A DNA stretch of 64,000 nt from Galaxea fascicularis (lineage: Eukaryota; Cnidaria; Anthozoa; Scleractinia; Euphylliidae): NCBI GenBank assembly GCA_948470475.1, contig OX419346.1, forward strand, positions 19,359,417 to 19,423,416, written 5' to 3'. This document shows, piece after piece, positions 1-12,775 of this stretch. The translations under genes were made by a program, and so were the position numbers. The notes under the pieces are model-generated. The model was not told the DNA's origin, did not search any database, and was given only the letters and a program-made list of their open reading frames with translations. Positions within the stretch are counted from its first letter, which is position 1. Every line of letters begins with the position of its first letter.

Positions 1-72
1 TCCACAGGGAAACAGTCAAAGATCTTTTGCACCGGCCATAATTTAAAAGGCTCTTTTTCTGTTCTTCAATAG

Positions 73-2529
73 TCTTGGTCTCCTGTCTGAGGAACCTGTT
101 CTACAGCAGAAGACGCCTTTCGATACGCTGTGCTTGTATCTCACAGAGAAACTCGCCTATGGTGAGTAAAAGAATTTCTCCCTGGAGCTCTTTATCTCCA
201 CCTTCTTCCAAACTCATAGGCTTCCTGCCGCTTTCCCCATAAATTCAGCGTCTGACGGTCAATCTCAAAAGTGATGACCCTCTGAGAAATAAAACACTAG
301 GAATTAACGGTGGATTTGAAAATTTTGGTCTGCAAGAAATATCTCTTTACGAAAAAGAAATGTACAAAAAGTTGGGTTTTTTTAAACATTGGTCGCAGAT
401 CCAGTAAACACGTTGTGGAAACCCTTGACCTGCGAAATCCAAATGTATTGGGGATGTTAACATTTAAGAAAACTCAGTGTAAACGATTATTTCCAGTGTA
501 CAATGAGAGCACTGTCCTTTTTCGATTTGTCACAAGTTCCCCTTATCTGAAACCTTAAATTTCTTATAAAATTTCTCATTGCTATAAGCCATTCTTCAAA
601 ATGAATTCTTAGGTTTTGGTGTCAGAGTTGTTAATAACTTTTCTTTCTCTTCCTTTTCTTCTCTTTTACTTCTTATTTTGTAGGAGAAGGAGAACGCGAC
701 ATGGTGCTACTTCAGCATGACATTGGATTAGAAATGCCCGACAAATCGCAGGTGCGTACAAAAAGCTTCTTTCCATTTCTTTCAGTCGCCGCCATGTTTT
801 TCCGTAAAGGAGCCCTTTACCTCTACGGTGGTACGATGCCAATTGTTTGGGAAATGTTTTCTAGGAAGGGGAGGGTCGTTGGGAGCTGTTCTTGGCTGTG
901 TCCCAACAACAAGCCCCTTGAGTGAAAGTGAAGATTTTGGGTTAGAATCTGTTTCGCCTGGCTTGGTCTGTGTTTTGTTTTTGCCGCCATGGCATCGTCG
1001 ACGAATGGTGAGACAAAATGACAAGTATTAGGGCGCTTTTCGGCTATCGAAATGTGTTGCCCAGACCGGCTGTGTTTTGAAAGTAATGTACGACTTAGAA
1101 GCGGATGTTGTACTCATTCGTTGGTGAATTGTACTGTTTTGGAAGAAAATAGACTTGCGAATAAGTAATACTCAGATTGGTGCACCGGCATTCAGGAAAG
1201 TGCCCTCTCAGATTCCTCAATTCAAACCCGTGGGAATCATGAGTATACACTGCGACAAAATTTTGTCCTCAACAAGTTACCTGGTGGTTATGCATGTTCT
1301 TGTATGTGGTGAGCAACTTGGTTAAACGTTACGGTTTACCAGATTATACCAATTAGAAGTCGAGTGAGCTAGTCGTGAGGAAACAGATGTTTCGCGATTT
1401 TATCGTCTAGATAGTCAAAGCTACGAATGGTTTATTACGTTCACAGGTCAACCGTCGAATTGACATGATTTGCTATGGCGACCCGAATGGTCACTCCGCC
1501 ATGGCTCGCACTGTTGGGCTCCCTGTAGCTATTGCAACCAAGATGGTACTAGACGGTGAGTAACAAATGTAGAAAAGACGAAACATTCAATTCGGTGGCA
1601 AATCAGTGGCAAAAACGTTGTCACTGATGAGCCCAGTAAAGGACGAATTATTTGCTCGTCAAATACGTCTGGAAATCCGAAGGAGGTTCGTTGTGTTTCG
1701 GATACCGACTCGTTTACGTGAAACGGGTAACATAGGTTCTGAACGTTGGGTGGCTTTACTTAAATTGATATTATTGACGGTTATATATGCCAAAGACAAC
1801 CTGATTTTCAAATATTTAATGTTACTTTTTGTCAAACTACTTTGCGATCATAAAATCCAGTGTGACATGAAATCAAATGCATTGAAAACATGGATGAAAA
1901 CTCCAAACAATTACACTGACGGGTAAAAAAGATGTATAAAGGTATTCACTACTAAGTTATTCACTGGCTGTTAGTGTCACAAAAATTGACAACAAACAAA
2001 CGAGCAAACAAGGGAAGAAAAGAAAAAGAAACAATATCAAAAATAGCATTTTCTGACGTGCAGCAGTTCTGTTTACTAAAATTTCGGATAAGATATTCTC
2101 GGGCAAGTTGTCGTGGAAAGATTTAATGGTAGAGAGACGTACAGAAAAAAATAACTGGGCCTTACGACCAAAGGTAGCCAATAGTACAAAACAAACAGGC
2201 AGAGGATCGACTATGGGCTATCAGACGGATGGACCGACCGACAGACTAATGGACTGTCAGACCGACCATGGGCTATTGGACGGACGGAACGACGGATAGA
2301 CTAATGGACTGTCTGACCGCCCATGGGCTATTGGACCGACGGACTGGTGGACGAATGGATGATTAGTCGAAATGGTATGAAGTAACTGAATGATGTTATA
2401 CTTTGCCTTACAGGAGACTTGAAAGCTACAGGTGTCGTTCGTCCTCTAAACCGTGAAATTTACAAACCTATGCTGACACGACTCAAGGCGGAAGGAATTC
2501 ACAGCGAATTGACCACTACGGCTCTGTGA
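73..2529 (+). CDS. AASS: Alpha-aminoadipic semialdehyde synthase, C-terminal part (last four exons; 5' part outside window)
   Basis: Mitochondrial bifunctional enzyme of lysine breakdown (lysine-ketoglutarate reductase plus saccharopine dehydrogenase). Only the end of the saccharopine dehydrogenase half is present. Exons are 73-161, 684-751, 1447-1555 and 2414-2529, each with AG before and GT after, and phases agree throughout (89, 68 and 109 nt, then 116 nt to TGA). The reading shows the family landmarks in order: LGLLSEEPV, then a segment ending [56 protein letters not shown] and a C-terminal [14 protein letters not shown]. These match the end of animal AASS as I know it. The first exon follows a pyrimidine-rich acceptor (ttctgttcttcaatag). 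No frameshift is visible, so this looks like a working gene cut by the window edge. The 3' UTR end is unclear; an AATAAA near 4010 is a distant candidate. Confidence 0.9.
2190..2355. repeat. Imperfect GAC/CGAC-rich minisatellite in last AASS intron
   Basis: A unit of about 70 bp containing 'actaatggactgtc', 'gaccg' and 'catgggctatt' is repeated two to three times with changes. It ends shortly before the branch and acceptor region of the last AASS exon. Length variation here would not touch coding sequence. Confidence 0.6.
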
Positions 2530-4420
2530 GAAAGCAAATTAACAGCCAAGGGGTTCTGGATATAACGAGTGTGACAGACTGGTTTGGTTCGATAGGCACC
2601 ACGTTAGTAATCCAGGTACTTGAGGAATGGTTGGTAGTGGATCTGTAACGTTTTTATGACTTAATTTGAAGAACTGTACGTATTCTCTTCGGAAGATTAC
2701 ATAGTCATACTTTAGATAGGAATCTAGAAAGAAAAATAATACAAGAAAACTTTGTGTCATGGACACTTCAAGATACACTGAGGGCGGGTTCATATCGGAA
2801 CATTTCGGCGTTTTCCATTCCAACTTTGGAACAAGGGAATGCGCTGTAGAACGTTTTCCAAAATGCGCATGTTCGGCAGAATACGAAATAATCTTGGGAC
2901 CAGGGCCCCGTTTCTCGAAAGTCCTGAAAGCTTTCCGGGTCCGAAACGCCATTTCTCAGTATTCTAAAAAGTTGGTCTTTTACTGTGATTTCAAGATACG
3001 AAAGGGCAAATTTGTTGCAAAGTCATGCCAGGAAACGTCTTCGTTTTTAAGATACGTAGAAAATTATGTCATCCGTTTCGAGAAACGCACGCCAGCGTGC
3101 AGAATAGTCTGGGCCAAGCGTTTCAGCGGGGCGGGTCGCGCTCGATTTTCCCGCCATTTTTCCTCAAAGGAACGTAGATTCCTGAACAGTTCCAAAAGAG
3201 TGTGCCCTGTACCAACATTAGATATTTATCCTTAACTAACTTGGACAAAATTGGAAGAATTCTCTAGCCAATTCAAATCCACCCCGTTCCTTCTACTGAA
3301 TTCCTTTTCCTGAATCAATCATTGAAGGAGCTCCTAAAAACATGTAAAAGAGCTTTAGTAAGAAAGCGTCTTTGAGTCTTCTTCCCTCGAAGTGAAGAAA
3401 CTCGCGCGCACTGGAATGAAACACGTTTGCATTTTGTGTTTGTCAGTGTATTCCAGAAAATGCCGAATTACTACACTTCGAGCCGGTGGCTTTTCAGTGA
3501 ACAAGAAATAATAAGAAATTTTTACATATCATATCTTAGAGAAAGGGGATCACTCGTCGCCGGCTGAAATAACATTTGTTCCGCATTTTACGTGATGCTT
3601 GGCTTATTTGTTTTACATGAAAAACTTATCAATCGAATTTCATGCTACAATATGAAGGCGAAACCCACATTTAAGCATGTATTTATACTATAGCTTAATC
3701 TCTCGCCGCTGGCAATTCTGAATATTTGTTATTTATTCCCAAAACAGCCTTTCCATAACAATGTTATTTTTAAAATAGATCAAGTGATGGTCATATTATT
3801 TCCAAAACAATGTTAAATGCTGCACTAATATATTTTGCCTCAGGTGCGTGCGTGTCGGTTTAAAACTTATTTAACAAGCACAAAGGACTTGTGGGTGTAA
3901 GCGTATTTTCTTTTGTAACTATTAATGATGGTAATAAGATTGAGTGGAGTCCAATTCGGTCTGTATCATACGAGAGATAAACGATCACAGTGTAAATCGT
4001 CAAATAGGAATAAATACAATTTGACGATCGCCTAGCCTGTTTGTGTTTTCCTAAGTTGATTATTTTCTAAAGGCCGAGTTAGACTGGGTGCAAACGGCAA
4101 TTCAAAGTGGCGGACAGAATGAAATCTTTCGCCATCAAAAAAATAGACAGTCAATGACTGCATGTGACTACTGCTTTAGAATCTTCCCATACACGTGCGA
4201 AACGTAGGTCAGTTGTTGAGGAAGCAAATCACCAGCCTTTACTCTTTTAATACATGTTCTGATAGTCACGCAAGTCACGTCACTTTTCTCATCAGAGATG
4301 TTGTTAGAATTTTCGCTCAGTTAGTATCTGATCTTGCTTGCAATTTTTATTTCAAGGGCAAAGAGGCCGAACGGAATGCCGAACGACGGCATTTCGGATG
4401 GAAAAACGTTTCCGAAAAGC
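2530..4420. other. Downstream flank of AASS, no gene recognised
   Basis: No family-like coding sequence or splice-consistent exon was found. An open frame at 2759-3235 (+) runs through a stretch with the 'gggccccgtttctcgaaag' motif, which resembles the end of the foldback element at 56.7 kb, so I read it as repeat-derived. The rest is AT-rich, and the AASS 3' UTR probably occupies part of it. Confidence 0.5.
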
Positions 4421-4498
4421 AAGCCGGAAGGAGGAAGATCCTAGCACTAGGAAGATCCTAGTAGGCGGATCATCCTAGCGCCATATGTTTTCTGTATT

Positions 4499-4618
4499 CA
4501 GTTTACATGCAAGAGGTCGTACTTGGCTCTAGTGCTAGGATGTTCCTAGTGCTAGGATCTTCCTAGCTGTGAGCTAGGAAGATCCTAGCGCTAGGAACAT
4601 CCTAGCACCATGTAAACT
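4499..4618. repeat. Inverted repeat inside the satellite-bearing element
   Basis: Two arms made of alternating ctaggat(g/c)ttcctag modules face each other around a gtg centre near 4568, bounded by cagtttacatg on the left and catgtaaactg on the right. The arms would form a long imperfect hairpin. Confidence 0.75.
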
Positions 4619-4684
4619 GCCTTCGCTAGGAAGTTCCTGGTACTAGGGACAAAAAAACAAACATGGCGGCGGCACCTCTTTTAC

Positions 4685-4940
4685 AAACAAATAATTTAGC
4701 CGTTAATTTAGGGCTAAATCTAGGTTCACTTCTATACAAACAAATAATTTAGCCGTTAATTTACGGCGAAATCGATGTTCACCTCTTTTACAAACAAATA
4801 ATTTAGCCGTTAATTTACGGCGAAATCGATGTTCACTTCTATTGCAGACAAATAATTTAGCCGTTAATTTACGGCTAAATCTTTGGTCAGTATATTATAT
4901 GCGAAAAATTTAGCCGTTAATTTACGGCTAAATTTTTCCT
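4685..4940. repeat. Tandem satellite, about 55-bp unit, five partial copies
   Basis: The core caaataatttagccgttaa recurs at about 4687, 4739, 4795, 4850 and, diverged, 4903, each followed by a ttacgg(c/t)(g/t)aaat stretch. The core is itself nearly palindromic (atttagccgt / acggctaaat), so each unit could fold back. Confidence 0.85.
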
Positions 4941-5219
4941 TTGTATAATTCTCGGAATGAGTTTTTGGCTAATTTTTTGTTATGTTTGTAGAATGCGTTT
5001 GTTGCAAAATTCACCGTTGTCTAAACTTTCTCACGGTATTCAGCTGCCAAAGGTCGACAATCTTGCTTCACCTAGACAGAAATTTCTGCATGTAAACCAA
5101 ACGAAAAGTTGTTTCGCCTTCTAGGATCTTCCTAGTGCTAGGATCTTCCTACCTCCATGTAAACAGCCCCTTAGTTCTTTAAGATATTTAAATATCATTC
5201 AGGTCGAACGGCTGGGAAC

Positions 5220-5306
5220 ATGTGTCGCTAGTCTCCTTCGCAGCCGCTCGGGCCGGAGTCACGCAGACTCCGGCCCGAGCGGCTGCGAAGGAGACTAATG
5301 TGTCGC
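5220..5306. mobile_element. Minimal palindromic element (69 bp) with 9-bp target site duplication
   Basis: Two perfect 31-bp arms lie at 5229-5259 and 5267-5297, separated by a 7-bp loop (cacgcag). The arms begin tagtctccttcgcagccg. The element is flanked on both sides by the same 9 bases, atgtgtcgc (5220-5228 and 5298-5306). A 9-bp duplication is the usual size for Mutator-like elements, so this looks like a recent, extremely reduced foldback insertion. Confidence 0.85.
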
Positions 5307-5954
5307 CGGCTTGAGTCTGACTTGCCTGTCATTGTCATCCTCAAAGAAGTGAACTTGCGAAACGGCTTGTTGAGACATTTGAAACTCCTTTCCTGGAAAC
5401 ATTTTCAGCCTAAAATTAAAATAACTGAGCAAGACTCGCATTCAAAAACGATGGTCAACGATAATAGTGCAAGAACCTGTTAAAAAGATGAATGTTCTGT
5501 ACAGTAAGTGCACAGCGCAAATTTGCATAGTAACATGATCTCAGCAAGTGTGTTTATCACGGAGACCAAAATAGGTTTTGAGGGTCTTTTCAAAGGTAAA
5601 TCACTTTGGATCGACATAACGTCTAGATGCAGAGGTTTTTCAGTTACACAACATGTTACGGTCAATTTTATGAAGATTGTGCGGCGAATTATCCGATTGT
5701 TTTGTGAACCGTGCGATGGATGCGATTCGGGTAAACATCGGCGCCTTTGATCCTTGAATACGGTAAATCCGATATAATCTCCTATGAGCCTTCTTGCATG
5801 GCAGGCTGTGAAGTTGAAACATCGCCTTCTTTAGCCATTGAACATAGTAAATCCTAAATATATGAACTACGGACACGTCGCTGCCAGAGCCCATTCGTGC
5901 TAAGTCCGGAAGCAATCGAGTCCAAATCGGCAGAGTCATTCGTATTCTGTTGTT

Positions 5955-6070
5955 ACACTCACTCACTCACTCACTCACTCACTCACTCACTCACTCACTC
6001 ACTCACTCACTCACTCACTCACTCACTCACTCACTCACTCACTCACTCACTCACTCACTCACTCACTCAA
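5955..6070. repeat. (ACTC)n microsatellite
   Basis: About 29 nearly perfect copies of the tetranucleotide. It is open in one frame as a Ser-Leu-Thr-His repeat, but this follows from the repeat unit and is not evidence of a gene. Confidence 0.97.
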
Positions 6071-6179
6071 CGCGATAGCATAGTGGCTTCCCCTCCTGTA
6101 GGAGCGCGTAACCACAAAAAGAAAAAAGTGGTCGTTTTCGTTGGGAAAACACACTCAAAGAGGAATGTCAAACTTTGAT

Positions 6180-9100
6180 CTTATTGTGTTTACTCAAAGA
6201 CTGATTGACGTGCCTGTCAAAATCTGTTGCCTTGGAAACAACAAGTCACATGAACAGTGATGTCATGTGAGGTTGCGGCCGACTAAATGTTGGCCAAAGT
6301 TCCTTTTTCCTTTGATTTCAATAACGTTGAAAGTGCTCAAAGTCAGAAGTGGCTAAATAGGGATTTTGTAACGGGTTGCATACTAATTCTCCTGGAAAGT
6401 ACAAGCCATTTAAGGGGTTTTACAAATGCATTGTCACCTTAATTTGATTTAAAATTTAATTTACAAAGGGAAAATTACAAAGCAACGCAGTCGGGAACAC
6501 TACAATGGAACATGCAAACCAAACGTCGTTGTTAAGTTAGAGATTGCTACGAAAAACCAGACCACAGCATTGAACAGTGTGTGGTTTATGTGGGTTCTTT
6601 AATGCCCTACTAAGTTTCGAGCAAGTGTTGTGAGATGGGACCTACACGGGTTTATCGCCCTTATCCGAGAAGTCTAGAAAATGTCGCGATTATAAAAGCA
6701 TGCAGGAAAGCAGTGCCACGCCGTTATAAAAGCAGGCAGGCAAGTACATTGCCACTTTCAATAAACCAAAAGAAAAGGACGGTCGTTTTTTAGAGAGTTT
6801 AGCTGTAAGTACACGGAAACCAGAACATATAGATTGCTGTTGGATGGGATGGCAACAGACGGCGCCGGACAGAAGGTCTTCCCAGATTTTCATGGTGAAA
6901 ACGTGAAGCTAAAAAATCGACGGTCAAGGTCTGTTCTTTCATGGGCTGTAAAATCGTTGAGCATTCCCTGATTACTGCTGTAGTTATGACTGGAATCTCT
7001 TGCTGTGTTTGAAGAGAGGACTTTGTCTTTTGAGATTTTTGTGTTAATGCTTTAGGCGAATACCGGCACTTTATGAATTTTTGGGGATAAATGCTAATTA
7101 AAATCGGTTATGTAAACTACTGTAATTTTCGGCACCTCGTTGTGAAAATAACTTGTGGCGGTTTGTCAGTGATTTTTGATGTAAAACCAACTAACCAATG
7201 CAGGCCATAGGCATCGAGCTCTGCAATAATTACACTGTGAAACAGGCAAACGTGCCACCCGTTCCTCGCGATATCGCAAAACGTAAGCCAGATTTTATGC
7301 GGCGTTACTGCGACGATGCGTTGTGCTTTCTTCGTCTCAAAACCGCATTCAAACAGAACAGTGGTCGGCTGTTCAGTTTACAAACACGATTTGCCATCGC
7401 ATTTCAAATCTCAAGAAGTGTTGCTCAAATTTTGCGCCACAATATAACTGGTTAGCAAAACAACGCTCGGTTTCGGGCTACTAGAAAACAACCTGTTGTA
7501 AAAGAACAAAGTAGCTGAACCTCAGGGCTATAAGAACACTCCAAGGAAACTACGAACTGCCCATGCATCTTCGTAAGAAAGTGTGTTCTTTATTTCACTT
7601 AAGTCCCTCTCAAGATTAGATACGTTGCAAGAAAGAAAACTGGGAAATCTATTCTTGAGAACCAATTTTGGGACAAAATATGACCGCATAGAAACAGAAT
7701 ACCTGGTTTATAGGCTGGTTTGAGCTAGACATGAACTGTATAAACAAGCTGTGGTAACTTACTAGTAGCACTGCAAAAGTACAGGGAAAGACCAGGTACT
7801 CGTAGATATTAACTACTCCCATAGGACACCCCTCATAGTGAACTGCGCATACAACAGTCTTTATCTCCCTTTCGTCTGTTAAATAATAATTGTGTCGGTT
7901 GCAACAATTGTAAAACGAAGTATATATTCTAGCGCAAAACTGGGAATCTAGTGTAGCGATTTCTTTCCTTCGTATGTTATCTTGGTGGGGTACTGGGAAA
8001 AAAGGACAGACGATGCGGAGAGCAATTGCTCATCACAGGAAACAAACACTGAGCAAGGATGTTTGCACTGGCGCAAAACCGCCAACGAGCAAACCATTTG
8101 TTGTTCTATATATGTCGGGTGTAAAGTCTAATATGTTAGCTCACCAATTTACCATCTCTGGTGTGAACTAAAACGACCATTATTAGCAGCTAAACTCCTC
8201 CTCTCGGTAGGGATTCCACGTGGTTCAAGCTAGCATCCAACAGATGTGTTTGCGAACATCGTGGAAACAGGAATAAAATCTTTTTTTAGATTTCTCAGCT
8301 GGTGTTAAATTAACTTTGATTCTTTCGACCACAATTGCGATTGAGTTTTGTATCAATGATTTTCAGCTTCCAATATAGGCCTCATGTAACATCCAGATAT
8401 ATACATGTGCAAAGCTACTGGAGGTTTAGGTCGTTCTCCAATTTTTGAATGGTTATGAGGCGCAAACCCGCGAAGTAAAGGACGCTTTCTTCGCACATAA
8501 CAAAAGAGGCTAAAAGGGGCGTAATTTGAGGTTACTGCTGGTCGTGGGAACCAGATTTTCTGGGCCTCGCTGGTAATGCCCCCTGGAACATGTCCAGCTC
8601 TTATAAATTTGCAAACAACGATGTTGAAAGCGGCATTTTAAGAGAAGGGCACTAGCGTGTTGGCTTTGAATCGTGACCGTTTGTAAAATTTCTTTCAAAT
8701 ATTTAATCACTGCACCTGCTGCACTGCAGTCCTTAGCAGCGGAATAGCTTAACGACCTTAGACGAGCTAATTGTTTGTTACTGATGTTTTTCATCAAAGA
8801 AATTTTCGCTTTCACGGTCTCAGGTGACCGCTATACAACGTTGTGTTGTGACCCCCATTATATTGCCGGTATTGATCATTGTACAACGTTTTACTTTGCA
8901 AACCTGTCTGATGTTCCATATTTAAGGATCCTTGTTTTCCATCGCAGCATCGTTGTACTTTTAACAGTTCAGTTATATTCCCATATACTTTTAGTGATAA
9001 CTTTCTTCTCGCATCTAAAGCACCTTTGAACAGCAAAAAAAACCCAAGCCAACAATTCATTTTTATAAACACTACGAAATTAATTACTCTTTACAGCTGC

Positions 9101-12100
9101 ATGTCCTTATTAAACAGTAAATTGCACATGTTGACAGCATTTGTAAGCTGGCGGAAAGTCGGATGATCCTGAAACTAGACAAAAACAAGCTGTTGTTTTG
9201 GAAACAATGCATGCCGCTTTCTTTTTTCTCTTTTTTTTTTCTTTTTTTTTTTTTTTGGCGAATCTTACGCGATTTTGTTAGTCAATATTCATATCTCGTA
9301 TATGGAATGTCGTTCGTAGTGTTAAAATTTTCCTAAATTTTCTTGTCATTCTTTATCAGTAGTAGTATACTTTTCAAGCTGTATAAAATGCCCTAAGGGG
9401 TTTCACAAAAGAAATCTCTCGCTTTCTTCAAAAGGGAACAAAAAACATAGGCACAAGTATGGACTTGTCCGGTTTCTCACCAACGAAGACCAAATTTATC
9501 ATCAGGGGCGTTTGAAACCAAACCCAACCTACAATAAACTTAATTGTAATTAATGAAAGAATGAACACTTTTCTTCAAACAGGGGAGTCCCTTATGGACA
9601 TATCTACAACCGACGTGCTACCAATGGGAGGCCTAAGTGAAAGAGCGAAGTAAAACTAAATTGTTATTATTCACGGAATATGAACAATAGCCGACATAAA
9701 GCTCTTTGCGAAAGGAGTAAAAACTACGCTGGCAACCGATATACGTTGCTAGAGATGAAGCTAGATGTAGATTCCGAGCCAAGGATTGCCGCAAAGGAAA
9801 ATTTATTTAGAAGTCGCAGTTGCATAGTAAAATTTTCGTCTCCGTCACTACAACGAATGATGTGGGTACGTTGTGGCAATTTTCAAGTCTAAAATTTAAG
9901 TTCATTTTAATTACAGCCTGTTTTAATCTCGGCCGGAATGAATAATAAACACGGCATCAACTTTGACACTGGTCCAAAAACACTAGGTGTTTATTTTCGA
10001 TGAATAACTTCAGGGTAAAAAAATGGACGAATGGAGCAATTCTGAACAGGAAATACTTTCTGTTAAACAAGCTTTTGACTTTTTACTGTTCTGGTTCTTC
10101 AATAATATTTATTGATTTATTTTGTTATGTTCATTGTTTAACACTGTTTTTTTTCCTCAACTTTACAAACTGGGTTTTTCCAAAACGTCTCCAGTATCAT
10201 GATTCCTGTTTCGATAAAATATGTGAAGTTTGAAACGTAGGCAGCAGACAGGAAAGGAAAGTATAGAGCATTAAAAATACTCCGAAATGACAGAGGCCGT
10301 GGGAAAAGTTGCTGTTTAATAAACAAAATTATTCGTTTAACGCACCATCGCTGCCAGTTTAGAAATAATTATAGGTGTTTCTCAGAGGGTAAAACTGTGA
10401 AAAGTTATCAGTTCTTTGAAGACACGTCGCACGTTCGGTCTTATAAACAACCATATTAGCGTGTATTAGCGGTTGATAACTTGAAAACAACTTAAATGGT
10501 TGCATTTAAGGGCATTGTTTATTCACTAGGTATGCTTTACACTTATTTGTCATTACTCCAACTCAACTAATATCGAGATTAATTCAATAGTGAACAATAT
10601 TCACGCGGGGGGTATATGCGATCATATAAACATCTTACCCTGCCTTTGTTAAAGATATGACGTGACATGGAAACTTTGCCTAAGGCGTCAAGAAAGTTTG
10701 TCATGATTTTTGCTTACGGTTGCTTGTGCGTGAAGAAAATACCTGAGAATATAACATCGGTTAAGAAAGGTGACATCGGTTTAAAAAGCTGAGACATGCT
10801 GTGGCAAATATTTACGCTTTTCAACGGTTTCAGACGATCGCCGATATCAAAACACAGAGATTTTAATGTTAACGATATCAATTTTTAAATTTATATGTTC
10901 AATCGCAGTTCGACATCAAAATAAGCATATGTCATCGTCAACTTCAAACAACATACATTCAAAAGCAGCGGGCACCCGCCCTGAGAGAGTTCAATGTGAA
11001 AGTTTGTTTCTCGTGTTTGCCGGCCAAGGTTTGGACATAAACGCATACTCATATCACATAAAAAATCATTTTTCAGAGACTCGTTATTTATTTACTTTTC
11101 CTTTGTTCGGTCCAGCCTGGTTAATCAAACAAAAAGGCGATTGTTTTAACGTCCGCACCACGTGTAATTATAAGCAGGTTTAGGGAAACACTGCGATTTG
11201 TCAAATCAGAAGAACCCGCCATACTATTAGCTAAAGTAGCAGGTCACTTATTAGGGGCGGCTGATGGTACCTCCAAAATCTTGAATCTCGTTAAACTTTT
11301 CATCCGATCTCGAAAACTTGACAGCCTTTGAGAAGAGTCTCGAAGTCTGGTTTATAGTGCATTTATTTCGATCTCAAAGTCTCACTTGTTTGGCCTCGGT
11401 CTTGAATTTACAGACAAGGGTCTCGGCGTCTCGGTGAGTCTCGGATTTTACCATTCGCCCTCTTATTGCAGAATTAAGGCATGATATGGTATAACATAAC
11501 AACAGTATGAAAAGTGAATTTAGTGTTCACTCCATTAATCAATCCGCTTAAGCGGATTATTTCCATCACAATATGGCGGTATCGCTGAATGACTCGCCTG
11601 AAGTGTTTATTTTACCTCATTCGTGCTCTTTCAATGGCCGATATAAAGGAGCCATTGTGTGGTTCAAAACTTCAATCACAGCCGTCATTGTGTTGTGAAA
11701 GCAATGTTGAGTAATTATTTCAAACAGTGATGTCAACAAGACCATTTATTTTGTAAACATATAAACATTCATCTCCGCGCGATGTAAACTCGCTTAGTCT
11801 TGATTTACAAGCCGTTGATTTGGCGCGAAGTGCTTGTGTGCGCACCAGAAGTCTTAGGGACCACATTGGATATGACTCGCGGCAATAACTTCCTGTGTTC
11901 TCGCCGCCCATGATCGATCTTAAGTCAACAGACACTTAAAAGCAACACCTTTGACACTTTGAAAATGCGATAATGGATAGGAGTGTGTGATAATCGAGGC
12001 TTCTTTAACGCAACTTAAGAGCAAACTATTTTGGTGAAGTGTCAAAGTGTTATACAAATAATTATCATGAAACCACACTCCAGCATACAACATACAACAC

Positions 12101-12700
12101 TCAAACAGTAAAAAAGTATGAAAATTGTGGTTTATTTATTTCCCGGGCTAGAGGTCTAAAGATGATTAAATAGCAATTGTGCGACAACGCAGGTGTATAC
12201 ACTAAAGAAGTGGCTAAATTTGAGATGTAAAAAAACACAGACGACGATGAACTCGGTGATGTTTCGATTCGACCTAACTTTTTTGCGTTTTACCTTCTAG
12301 GACTGAAAAACGTTTTTGCTCGTTGAAAAGCGAAAGGAAGATACAAAATACTTCTCCTAAGTTGATAAAATAAAATTAAACGTCAAATGATGCAGTTAAG
12401 CACAGCCAATCAGTTGAATTCGTCAGATGCGCGGAAATTAATCGCTCTTGACTGCAAGTCAATACATTATAACTGGTTAGGATCGAACGTGTCTTACAAC
12501 AAAAGTTTTGTGGTCATGGAGTCAGTTGGCGTTCTGGATGAACTTACATCTTTCTTCAAGACAAAATGACTTCATGTGGTTTTCTCATGTGGACGATCTG
12601 CAACATTTGACCTGTGCTCTTCTATTGAAAGCAGTGTCTTTAGCTCTGACAGTCATTTCATTACAACTCAGTATAGTAAATTACTCTATTCTGGGTGAGA
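6180..12700. other. Gene-poor interval between AASS flank and first FoxQ2-like gene
   Basis: I see no exon with family similarity. Visible contents are a poly-T tract near 9229-9257 and a stretch at about 11280-11450 with repeated 'gtctcg' and 'tctcgg' motifs. The remainder looks like ordinary AT-rich intergenic DNA. Confidence 0.5.
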
Positions 12701-12733
12701 TCCTTTTTACATATTTCCCTTATTTACAAGCCT

Positions 12734-12739
12734 TTTATT
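12734..12739 (-). terminator. Polyadenylation signal of the minus-strand FoxQ2-like gene
   Basis: AATAAA on the minus strand (tttatt on plus) lies 37 nt past the TAG stop, consistent with a very short 3' UTR. Confidence 0.6.
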
Positions 12740-12775
12740 TCACCCAGTAGTAAATATTTAGCATGTGAAACTGTT

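Larger units (their letters stand above)
4428..5170. mobile_element. Non-autonomous DNA element with repeated CTAGGATCTTCCTAG ends and an internal satellite
   Basis: The left end (about 4428-4480) carries ggaggaagatcctagcac followed by aggaagatcctag. The right end (about 5118-5165) carries the same two modules in reverse complement, so the block has long inverted ends. Inside lie a palindrome centred near 4568, whose arms end in cagtttacatg and catgtaaactg, and a tandem array at 4685-4940. No transposase is encoded. Terminal direct repeats were not resolved, so the exact borders are approximate. Confidence 0.7.

Noticed and set aside
2759..3235. 158-codon plus-strand frame downstream of AASS
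   Set aside because: It passes through a repeat-end motif (gggccccgtttctcgaaag), has no domain and shows biased, non-protein-like composition.
5897..6178. Open frame with a Ser-Leu-Thr-His repeat
   Set aside because: It is produced by the ACTC microsatellite; there are no splice or start signals around it.
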